From a virus: a stretch of DNA of 22,294 nucleotides. The stretch spans positions 1 through 22,294 of IMG/VR virus record IMGVR_UViG_3300046616_000190; one strand, 5' to 3'. Below, piece after piece: positions 12,658 through 19,233 of the stretch. The notes beneath the pieces were generated by a model, which searched no databases, was not told the DNA's origin, and worked only from the letters and a program-made list of their open reading frames with translations. A program made the position numbers and the translations under genes. Each line of letters opens with the position of its first letter. Within the stretch, counting starts at the first letter, position 1.

Positions 12658-14105
12658 TGGTCGCCGTCCGGGATCAGGGAAGGCTGGAGGCCGACGATCT
12701 CGAAGTCGCCGGTACAGTCGATCCGCAGCCGGTGCCAGCGGCCCGAGGCCAGCGGATCGTATCGGCTGCCGTTGATCGGCTCGACCGAGCGTTGCTCGAA
12801 CGCGCCGCCCGCCATGTCGCGGGTGAAATGGGTCAGGCTGGTGGTGCTCGGCAAGCGCAGGAAGCGCGGGGTGACGCGGGTCAGGGTGGTGAACTGGTCC
12901 TCGTCGCCCAAGTCGCCAGTAGTCAGCGAGCACAGCGCGGCAGGGCCGGTCAGGGTCTTGATCTTGTTGTCGGTGCCGAACACGCCCATCGCGGCAGTCG
13001 AGGTGTCGAACACGGGCGAGTCGAGCGGGTAGTCGGGAATCGCGTCGAAACTGGTGGCGGCGCCCGGCGGCCAGTCGTCGTAGGTGGTGTCCGGCTGCTG
13101 GTATAGCAGCACCGCCTGCACGTCCAGTTTCACATGGCCCCAGCGCCCGTTATTCAGGTTGTAGACCAGCGCATCGGTCAAGGCACCGCTCGCCCCGTTG
13201 GCCGGGTAGAACCACCATGCGACGTTCTGGTACTGGTCGAAGTAGGAGCGGATATTCTGGCGAAAGGTCGAGTCCGAATGGGCGAAAAACCATTCCTTGA
13301 CAGGTGCCCCGATGGCTTTCGGCTGCGAGCCGTCGAACAGCCAGAAGTCGTCACGCCCGATGAACAGGTGGGTGGTGCCGGTATCGATCACCGCTTCCTG
13401 GCAGATCGCCCCGGCGTTGGCCGCGATCAGGTCGAACGCCCACACTACCGGCGGCCCGACGTAGCGCCCCAGGTAGGTCGAGCGCTCCTTGTAGACAGCC
13501 ACGTCCTTGCCGAGCCGCTTGGCGGCGCGAATCTCGCCCGGCGTGTCGAGCAGGTAGCCGAACTGCGCCTGCGTGGTCGGAGCCGGGGTCCATGTCGCGT
13601 AGTCGTACAGGCCGGAGCAGGCCCATGCGTCGGGGCGGTCGCCGCCGACATAGGCGTCATTCAGTCCGAACGCCAGCACGAAGCCCGCCGCCGTCTCGAT
13701 GATGCGCGCATGGGGGGCGGTGGCGATGTCGGCAAACGCGCCTGCCGTCGACGACTGGATGCGCTCGGTCTGGTTGCAGGCCAGCGACACGTTGCCGAAC
13801 TGGGCGAAGCGCCAGCGGTTTTCGGTCGACCCGGTATAGCCGCCGCCCTTGGAGCGGTCGGTGAAGGTGGCCCCGGTCAGTTCGTACAGGCCGGTCTGGG
13901 TGCCGGCCAGCACTCGCCGCGCGTTGTTCAGCAGGGACAGCACCGCCGCGCCCCGGCAGGCCGACGGCAGTGCGGCGGCGCCCGCGTCCAGTGGGGTCGG
14001 GGCGCCGGCCATGCCCTTCAGGGTCGGCACGAGGTTGGTGCAGTCGGTCAGCACGCCGGGGGTGGCCGGGTCGAGGTCGGGCGCGAAGCCGGTCATCGGG
14101 ATCAT
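12654..14105 (-). CDS. Tail nozzle / packaged-DNA stabilisation protein, P22 gp10-like (483 aa)
   Basis: The ATG at 14105 has GGGAG six bases upstream and overlaps the upstream stop (ATGA); the frame remains open further upstream but that part is non-genuine. Length (483) is close to P22 gp10 (472). The N-terminal motif 'F-A-P-D-L-D-P-x-T-P-G-V-L-x-D-C-x-N-x-x-P' and repeated beta-rich segments (VLAGTQTGLYELTGATF, LGKDVAVYKERSTYLGR, TTHLFIGRDDFWLFDG) match the P22 gp10-type family. These proteins plug the portal and form the distal tail nozzle. The gene follows the adaptor gene, as expected for a podovirus connector module. Confidence 0.85.
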   Translation of the reverse strand: MIPMTGFAPDLDPATPGVLTDCTNLVPTLKGMAGAPTPLDAGAAALPSACRGAAVLSLLNNARRVLAGTQTGLYELTGATFTDRSKGGGYTGSTENRWRFAQFGNVSLACNQTERIQSSTAGAFADIATAPHARIIETAAGFVLAFGLNDAYVGGDRPDAWACSGLYDYATWTPAPTTQAQFGYLLDTPGEIRAAKRLGKDVAVYKERSTYLGRYVGPPVVWAFDLIAANAGAICQEAVIDTGTTHLFIGRDDFWLFDGSQPKAIGAPVKEWFFAHSDSTFRQNIRSYFDQYQNVAWWFYPANGASGALTDALVYNLNNGRWGHVKLDVQAVLLYQQPDTTYDDWPPGAATSFDAIPDYPLDSPVFDTSTAAMGVFGTDNKIKTLTGPAALCSLTTGDLGDEDQFTTLTRVTPRFLRLPSTTSLTHFTRDMAGGAFEQRSVEPINGSRYDPLASGRWHRLRIDCTGDFEIVGLQPSLIPDGDQ

Positions 14106-14752
14106 CGCGCGCTCCCGATGGTCAGCGTGGAGCCGGAGAAGCGCTCGGCCATGTCGGCAGACTGCAAGGCATTCACCGCCGCCGCGTACTGGCGGGCCGC
14201 CGTCACCGCCCGCATATCGTCGCGGGTGTGCTGGTAGGCTTCGATCAGCGCCGAATACAGGTAGATTTGCGGCGCATAGGTCAACAGCCAGTTGGTGTCG
14301 TCGTCGGCCAGCAGTTGCTTGAAGCGCTGGTAGTACGACAGGGTGAACGTTTCCGGTTGCCCGCCCTCGACCTTCACCAGCCCATCGGCAATGGTGTAGT
14401 AGCGCGGGCTGGCGCTGGCGTCCAGTTGGCTGAACTCCTGCGGCGTCTTGTAGGACAGACTCGGGGTACGTCCCGAGCCATCCGGCACCGTCAGGCGCTC
14501 GACCGCGAGGAAGCCATCGGGCAGTGCTGCCAATGACGTGCGCTCGGTTTGCAGCATGGCGCGGATGCGCAGCGGATCGACCACCACGTCGAGGTCGCGA
14601 AAGCCGTTGTAGATGCGCGCTTCGCCCAAGGTGATGAACTCGCCCAGCATGCCGGAGAGCGAATTCCTGCCTAGCCGGTTGGCGATCATCTGCTTCAACT
14701 GGCCGAGCGTGCCGCTGGCCGGGGCCAGGGTCTGGTCTACGATGATTGGCAT
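14102..14752 (-). CDS. Head-tail adaptor protein of podovirus type (216 aa)
   Basis: AAGGG precedes the ATG by five bases. The sequence contains recurring blocks of a well-spread phage adaptor-like family. An N-terminal helix (LGQLKQMIANRLGRNSLSGM) is followed by the strand LPDGFLAVERLTVPDG, then SLSYKTPQEF and RYYTIADGLVKVEGG. FTLSYYQRFKQLLADDDTNW comes next, and the C-terminal helix is YAPQIYLYSALIEAYQHT. In related phages the product binds the portal ring and forms the docking platform for the nozzle (compare P22 gp4, functionally). Its stop overlaps the nozzle start (ATGA), consistent with assembly of the two together. Confidence 0.8.
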   Translation of the reverse strand: MPIIVDQTLAPASGTLGQLKQMIANRLGRNSLSGMLGEFITLGEARIYNGFRDLDVVVDPLRIRAMLQTERTSLAALPDGFLAVERLTVPDGSGRTPSLSYKTPQEFSQLDASASPRYYTIADGLVKVEGGQPETFTLSYYQRFKQLLADDDTNWLLTYAPQIYLYSALIEAYQHTRDDMRAVTAARQYAAAVNALQSADMAERFSGSTLTIGSAR

Positions 14753-14761
14753 GTGCGCCCT

Positions 14762-16381
14762 TTATACGAGGTAGGAACCCGAGCCGCGCAGGTCGATGTT
14801 GGCATTGAATTCGGCCAGTGTCAGCGAACCCGACCCAACGTTCTGCCCGCTCTTGAGCATGGCGGCGGTGCCGGAGCCGGGCGCCATCCGCATGGTCGGC
14901 ACCGTGTAGCCGGCCGCGAACGTGAGCGCGCCCCACTCGTTGACCTGTAGATACTGGTACGAATTGGCTTCATTGCGCGCCGATGGCATGCCGGTCACCG
15001 ACAGGGTGCCGGCACCCAGCGTGCCCTTGGCCACGTTCAGGAAGTAACTGTAGTGGCAAACGCCATCCGAAATCGTGTAATGGAATTCGTTGATGGTGGC
15101 GGCACCCATCGCGCCGCCACCCGAACTGGTGACGGTCAGCGTGGTCTGGCCGGTGGCCGGGGCAATCGCGCCGAGAGCGCGGGCATAGCTGAAGTTCGGC
15201 CCTGCCGTGCCGATCAGCTGGGTGCCGAAATACGACACCAAGTTCGAGATGGCCGGAATGTTCTGCTGATTGGTGCAGCCTTCAATGGCACCGCCATGCA
15301 GGGTGATGTTGGCGCAGGTGTCCTTCACGAAAAACCCAGTCCCCACGATGCCCGCGCCGCCGTTCGGGTCCGTGCCTGCGGTAGTGAAGTTCTCGATGGC
15401 GGGCGTGCCGCTGAAGGTGTCCACCGCGTCTAGGTAGATGCCGCACGCGCCCTGCCCTGCACTGATCGCCTTGCCACCAAACTTGATGCGGGTCGAACGG
15501 TGTACGCTGGTGCCGTAATCGACCGGGCGCATGTAACGCACGGAAAACTTGCAGCCCTCGAAGGTGGCGTCGATATCGTGCCAGAAATTGCTGCTGTCGC
15601 TGCCACCGACTCGCGGGCCTGGCATCGACAACATGCCATCGGTGCAGTTGCGGATCTGGACCCCGCGACCCAGAACGAAAAACGACTGATCTACCCGCTG
15701 GGTGGATTGCCCCATATTTTCCGGCACCACGCCCACGCCGACTGTATTGTTAGCCGGGCTGACACCCTCGATGGTCAGGTCGTCGATGGTGATATAGCTG
15801 CGCGCGGAGCGGATCGCAATCATGTTGCTGGAACCGCAGCGCAAGGTGGTCCCGCGCCCGGCTCCGCGAATGGTGACGCCATCGTTCGGGTTGACCGATA
15901 CGAACGGAATCAGCAGGCCATTCTTGTAACCGTCAGCACTGGCGGCCCCGCCATCGAGCCGGAACCCACCAGGAGGCAGGTCGAGCACGCGGGCGCCATT
16001 GGTGCCCAGTACATCGGCGGCATACGCGGCCAGCGCGGCAGTCATGTCAAGCGCGTAGGTGTACGCCATGGCGTCGGCCTTCTGGGCGGGCGAGAGGTAG
16101 CTAAAAAAATCGCGCACAGGGTCGAACGGGTCGAACAAGGTCACATCGTTGTAGCTGACCGGCGTGATCCCGGTCCCGGTCACGGTGATGTTGTAATGCC
16201 CGTTGGCCGCGTAGAACGCGAACCGGCCATTTGCATCGGTAGTCACATACGACACGGACGGGCCGCCATCGGCCGCGTAGAACAGCACCGCCTCGCCATC
16301 GGGATAGGCGGTCACGGTGACAATCGCGCCTTGGATCGCCTTGCCGTTCTTGTCGAGTACCAGATCGGTATATTTTTGCAT
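14762..16381 (-). CDS. Beta-helix tail spike with carboxypeptidase-regulatory-like N-terminal domain (539 aa)
   Basis: The ATG shares one base with the preceding stop (TAATG). Residues 1-67 (KYTDLVLDKNGKAIQGA, then VTTDANGRFAFYAANGHYN) are a carboxypeptidase-regulatory-like beta sandwich, seen at the N-terminus of phage spikes where it attaches to the particle. Residues about 80-135 include a helical segment and LDLPPGGFRLDG, the 'L-P-x-G-x-[FY]' start of pectate-lyase-3-type right-handed beta helices. Short strand-turn repeats follow to about residue 390 (GVTIRGAGRGTTLRC, YITIDDLTIEGV, ITLHGGAIEGC). The C-terminus (FAAGYTVPTMRMAPG) is a probable trimerisation tip. Spikes of this build bind or cut surface polysaccharide; I cannot identify catalytic residues. 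Its place between capsid and adaptor genes is unusual. Confidence 0.82.
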   Translation of the reverse strand: MQKYTDLVLDKNGKAIQGAIVTVTAYPDGEAVLFYAADGGPSVSYVTTDANGRFAFYAANGHYNITVTGTGITPVSYNDVTLFDPFDPVRDFFSYLSPAQKADAMAYTYALDMTAALAAYAADVLGTNGARVLDLPPGGFRLDGGAASADGYKNGLLIPFVSVNPNDGVTIRGAGRGTTLRCGSSNMIAIRSARSYITIDDLTIEGVSPANNTVGVGVVPENMGQSTQRVDQSFFVLGRGVQIRNCTDGMLSMPGPRVGGSDSSNFWHDIDATFEGCKFSVRYMRPVDYGTSVHRSTRIKFGGKAISAGQGACGIYLDAVDTFSGTPAIENFTTAGTDPNGGAGIVGTGFFVKDTCANITLHGGAIEGCTNQQNIPAISNLVSYFGTQLIGTAGPNFSYARALGAIAPATGQTTLTVTSSGGGAMGAATINEFHYTISDGVCHYSYFLNVAKGTLGAGTLSVTGMPSARNEANSYQYLQVNEWGALTFAAGYTVPTMRMAPGSGTAAMLKSGQNVGSGSLTLAEFNANIDLRGSGSYLV

Positions 16382-16686
16382 TACATGCGCCCCTCGTGGA
16401 TGCGGCAGGCCGCGTGTTCGGCAAGGAATTCGTCGAGCTTGCGGTCGTCGCCGGCAATGATCTCCCAGCCGACGCCGTAGCGGGCCATGCCCCAACTGTT
16501 GAGCAGGTCAAGCGGGATCGAGGCGGCGAAGTGGTCGCCGTCGTGGGTCTTGGTCATGCCATGCCGGCGCAGTTCGTCGTTGCGGCGCAGCGCGGCCGAG
16601 ACGTCGGTCGACTGGCAGATCACGCCCGAGCCGTCGCCGTGCTCGGTCATGGTCAGGGTACTGTTTGCAGTGGCGTCCAGCAGCAT
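16381..16686 (-). CDS. Small conserved-looking phage protein after the capsid gene (101 aa)
   Basis: AAGGA lies seven bases before the ATG. The 101-residue product starts with MLLDATANSTLTMTEHGDGS and has a charged middle (ALRRNDELRRHGMTKTHDGD). It ends with a helix-turn region that includes LLNSWGMARYGVGWEIIAGD and KLDEFLAEHAACRIHEGRM. The 'A-R-Y-G-V-G-W-E-I' block suggests a defined small domain. I do not recognise a named family. Lying between the major capsid and tail spike genes, it could be a head-completion or decoration protein, but this is positional inference. It is coupled to the spike gene by a one-base overlap. Confidence 0.72.
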   Translation of the reverse strand: MLLDATANSTLTMTEHGDGSGVICQSTDVSAALRRNDELRRHGMTKTHDGDHFAASIPLDLLNSWGMARYGVGWEIIAGDDRKLDEFLAEHAACRIHEGRM

Positions 16687-16710
16687 GGGCGGTCCTTATT
16701 CGGTGGGAAT

Positions 16711-16732
16711 GGGGCCAGCCGCAGCCGGCCCC
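16711..16732 (-). terminator. GC-rich hairpin downstream of the capsid gene, without U-run
   Basis: GGGGCC (16711-16716) pairs with GGCCCC (16727-16732). Two further inner pairs after a mismatch close a four-base CGCA loop. It lies in the 69-base gap after the capsid stop on the transcribed strand. No U-run follows, so it may be a partial terminator or an mRNA 3'-end stabiliser that lets the capsid message accumulate over downstream genes. Confidence 0.4.
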
Positions 16733-16755
16733 GGTGTTGCGGCGCTACATCAAGA

Positions 16756-17697
16756 TCAGGTCAGGTCCAGGATCGCGCCGTGGGCCTTGGTGTTCTTGTT
16801 GATTAAGGTCCACTCGGCGTTCACCAGCACGTTGCGGGTGTCACCGATCTTGGCCAGCGGCTCGTCCTTCATGTTGCGCAGCATGCCCAGCGCCAGATAC
16901 TCGGGGTTGACGATGAAGGCTTCGCGCTGGCGCATGTGGCGGGCGTTGACGGTCTTGACGCGGCCAAACGGGCCGATATAGACCTCCAGCGTCGCGGTCA
17001 GCACCTTGTCCTCGGCCTTGTCGAAGCGGGTGGTGCCGGCCAGGAAGGTGTCGAACACGGTGCGCTGGGTCGACGGCAGCAGGATGTAGGTGCTGTCGAT
17101 GTCGGCGCCGTTGTCGAACATGGTTTGCAGCACGGTTTTCAGCAGCGTCTCGGTGAACGCGCGCTGGGTGCCGTCCACGGCGGCGGTGTTGGTCACCGGG
17201 TTGGCGGCCGAGCCGGTGGCACCGACCGACACGTTGGTGTCCATGAAGCCGGGCAGGCCGCGCGCCTGTGGTGCCACGCCGGCCGAGGCGGCAATGGCGG
17301 TGGTGTTTTGCAGCGCGCCGAACTCGATATCCTTCTTGAGTTCGACCATCTTCTTGGCCAGCTGGTAGTTGTATTCCGACTTGCCGCCGGCCTTTTCCAC
17401 GGTTTCCTGGGTGCCGGTCACGCCGAACACCTTTTCGCCGATCTGGGTCCGGTTCGACAGGCGCACGGTCGGGGTGACCGCCACGATGGCCGAGGTGTTG
17501 CCCTGCTCGACCTTGTTGGAGGCGGCAGCGGCGTACGAGTCGGTGTTCCATTCGACGAACACGCCATCCACGCTTTCCTTGTCGATCAGCTTGACGAAGG
17601 GGGTTTCCGAAACGGAGACGTTCCAGATGTTGTTCATCAGCTGCTCGCGGTTGCGGGTGCTGTTGAAGGTTGCAAAGGTATTTGCGACTTGAGCCAT
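16756..17697 (-). CDS. Major capsid protein, SU10/DUF5309 type (313 aa)
   Basis: The protein is of the DUF5309/SU10 major capsid family, an HK97-fold shell protein. Supporting blocks are ANTFATFNSTRNREQLMN and IWNVSVSETPFVKLIDKES near the N-terminus. These are followed by VEWNTDSYAAAASNKVEQG, then RLSNRTQIGEKVFGVTGTQE and AGGKSEYNYQLAKKMVELKK (the long helix). A C-terminal half with STYILLPSTQRTVFDTFLAG and REAFIVNPEYLALGMLRNMK completes the match. Length 313 is normal for the family. GAGGAA is about six bases upstream of the ATG. It follows the scaffold gene by 12 bases, the classical head-module order. I see no fused protease or decoration domain. Confidence 0.95.
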   Translation of the reverse strand: MAQVANTFATFNSTRNREQLMNNIWNVSVSETPFVKLIDKESVDGVFVEWNTDSYAAAASNKVEQGNTSAIVAVTPTVRLSNRTQIGEKVFGVTGTQETVEKAGGKSEYNYQLAKKMVELKKDIEFGALQNTTAIAASAGVAPQARGLPGFMDTNVSVGATGSAANPVTNTAAVDGTQRAFTETLLKTVLQTMFDNGADIDSTYILLPSTQRTVFDTFLAGTTRFDKAEDKVLTATLEVYIGPFGRVKTVNARHMRQREAFIVNPEYLALGMLRNMKDEPLAKIGDTRNVLVNAEWTLINKNTKAHGAILDLT

Positions 17698-17709
17698 GAT
17701 AGTTCCTCG

Positions 17710-18645
17710 TTATACGGAGCCGAGCAGCGCGGCGAAGTCCTTGACGGAGCCGGTCTGCGCTAAGCGGTTCTTGAGTTTTTCGGTGGTCTGCCCCTGCGGC
17801 TTGGCCGCTGGCGCAGGCTTGGCGGCGCGGGTCGGCAATTGCGCGACCTTCTTCACCGCCTGCTTGGTTTCCTTCTGCGCCCGTTCAAAGGCGCTGGCTT
17901 TATACAGGGCTTCCATCATGCGTTTGTCGGCAATGCCGGCCAGTTCCGCAGGGGTGAAGCCGAGTTTCAAGCCGTATTCCTTCATCTGCTGCACATGCTG
18001 GTCACCGAAGCCGGGGACCACGGTGGCCATGTGGGCTGCCGCTTCCTTGGTCTGCGTGGCGAACTGCTCGTGCTGCTTGGCCGTCAGCTGCTGCTGCTTG
18101 TGGCCGATCTGGTTGACGACGTCGTTGCGGCGGGCGCGCAGGTCGTTGAACTCGGCCAGGTGGGTCGAGTACGACAGCGGGTCCTGCGCACGCAGCGCCT
18201 GCCAGTCCACGTTCTGGTACTGCTGCAAGGTGGCGTCGATCTGGTGCAGCTGGCCCAGCTCGCGGCCCATCTGCGTGACCGATTCCATCTGCTGCTGCAC
18301 GAACGCGGTTTGCTCCTGCCGCTCGCGGGCGAGGTTCTGGGCTTTCTGCGTGTAGTCCTGCTGGCGCAGATAGCCGGCCTTCACTTCGTCCTTGGTCAGC
18401 ACGACCTTTTCGCCATCGATTTCCAGCTCGATCACATCGGCGGAAGAGTCCGTTTCCGGTTGTTCTTCCTGCGCGTCGCCTTCCTCGGCCGGTTCGCCTT
18501 GGTCGTCCTGCGCGGTGTCGTCACTGGTGTCCTGTGCGTCCGGGTCGTTTTGCGAGTCCGATTGCTCGGTTTGCTCGTTGTCGGCCGGTGCGCTCAGCAT
18601 TTCCGCGAAACTGTCGGAGTTCAGTGCTGCGTTGTCGTCATCCAT
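17710..18645 (-). CDS. Scaffolding protein (311 aa)
   Basis: Placed immediately upstream of the capsid gene, the product has the typical scaffold build. Residues 1-70 are very acidic and disordered, rich in Asp, Glu, Gln and Ser (DAQDTSDDTAQDDQGEPAEE). A small beta motif (VIELEIDGEKVVLTKDEV) leads into GYLRQQDYTQKAQNLARERQ, a segment common in phage scaffolds. A long coiled coil spans about 100-215. The C-terminus (about 260-311) is basic with AQLPTRAAKPAPAAKPQGQ and a final helix that should bind the capsid shell. No protease motif is apparent. CGGAG lies about 12 bases before the ATG, a loose spacing. Confidence 0.88.
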   Translation of the reverse strand: MDDDNAALNSDSFAEMLSAPADNEQTEQSDSQNDPDAQDTSDDTAQDDQGEPAEEGDAQEEQPETDSSADVIELEIDGEKVVLTKDEVKAGYLRQQDYTQKAQNLARERQEQTAFVQQQMESVTQMGRELGQLHQIDATLQQYQNVDWQALRAQDPLSYSTHLAEFNDLRARRNDVVNQIGHKQQQLTAKQHEQFATQTKEAAAHMATVVPGFGDQHVQQMKEYGLKLGFTPAELAGIADKRMMEALYKASAFERAQKETKQAVKKVAQLPTRAAKPAPAAKPQGQTTEKLKNRLAQTGSVKDFAALLGSV

Positions 18646-18702
18646 CGTTGTATGTGCTCCGTGAGGTGTGAATCCAAAAACTGGTTGTTCCTAGACTCAT
18701 CG

Positions 18703-18726
18703 GGCGGCGTTCAGGGGCACGCCGCC
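18703..18726 (-). terminator. Perfect 8-bp hairpin upstream of the scaffold gene, without U-run
   Basis: GGCGGCGT (18703-18710) and ACGCCGCC (18719-18726) form a perfect 8-base-pair stem around an 8-base loop. It lies in the 92-base gap between a small gene and the scaffold gene. No U-run follows directly, so it might attenuate transcription or mark a processed 5' end for the scaffold-capsid message. No convincing promoter is visible in the gap. Confidence 0.4.
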
Positions 18727-18737
18727 AGCCCGAATGG

Positions 18738-18932
18738 TTAGAGCTTCGAGCCGTCCGACAGCAGCGCCTCGGGCTTGCTGCCCTTGAGCAGCCGGATGCC
18801 GGCGTACTTGCCTTCGTGGATCGCGCCGTCGACCGCCTCGGGGTGCGTGATGCGGCACACCGCCAGCGGCTGGGCCTGTTCCTCGATGCGGGCCGCGTAG
18901 GCGACCAGCGTTTCCTTGTCCTTAGTAGCCAT
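18738..18932 (-). CDS. Small hypothetical head-module protein (64 aa)
   Basis: CGGAGG lies five bases upstream of the ATG. The 64-residue product has a helical N-terminus (TLVAYAARIEEQAQPLAV), then CRITHPEAVDGAIHEGKYAG and a C-terminal strand-like segment (IRLLKGSKPEALLSDGSKL). It overlaps the preceding gene by 11 bases in another frame. I do not recognise a family. Small genes of unknown role between portal and scaffold are frequent in podoviruses. Codon usage and the strong ribosome binding site argue that it is real. Confidence 0.7.
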   Translation of the reverse strand: MATKDKETLVAYAARIEEQAQPLAVCRITHPEAVDGAIHEGKYAGIRLLKGSKPEALLSDGSKL

Positions 18933-19233
18933 ACAGCCTCCGTTTCGCCGCCTCGGCGCGGATTTCCATCGTCGAGGCGTTCAATAGTTCGTTGTGGGCC
19001 ACCGTGCCGCCAGCGATGGTCACTTCAAAAATGGCGCGGAACTGCTTGGCGGCCCAGTGCAGGCGCTTGAGTTCCTCGGCCTGCGCGCGATTCTCCACGC
19101 CCAGCGCGGCCCACGACTCGACCACGGTACGTTCGATTTGCGCCAGCGCGCCCTGCACCAGCGGGTCGTCCAGCACCGTCTTGGCGCGGTCGGCCGCCTG
19201 CATCGCTTCCAGTTGTTGTTCGTTCGGTTCCAT
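18922..19233 (-). CDS. Hypothetical head-module protein (103 aa)
   Basis: The ATG is joined to the LamG gene stop by a one-base overlap (TGATG), with GGGAG five bases upstream. The product is almost entirely helical: EPNEQQLEAMQAADRAKTVL, then VQGALAQIERTVVESWAALG and AEELKRLHWAAKQFRAIFEV. A short C-terminal part follows (NASTMEIRAEAAKRRLYGY). The pattern is that of a small helical bundle, perhaps an assembly cofactor. I do not recognise a family. It ends 11 bases inside the next gene. Confidence 0.75.
   Translation of the reverse strand: MEPNEQQLEAMQAADRAKTVLDDPLVQGALAQIERTVVESWAALGVENRAQAEELKRLHWAAKQFRAIFEVTIAGGTVAHNELLNASTMEIRAEAAKRRLYGY

Noticed and set aside
14106-14936. Upstream extension of the nozzle gene to a 760-residue product
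   Set aside because: The extra part is an Arg-rich shadow of the adaptor gene; the ATG at 14105 has GGGAG and an ATGA overlap, and gives a length close to P22 gp10.
16103-16109. A7/T7 homopolymer in the spike gene as a programmed frameshift
   Set aside because: A -1 slip would hit TAG at once and release only the N-terminal domain; no stimulatory structure is seen and the codons fit the normal frame.
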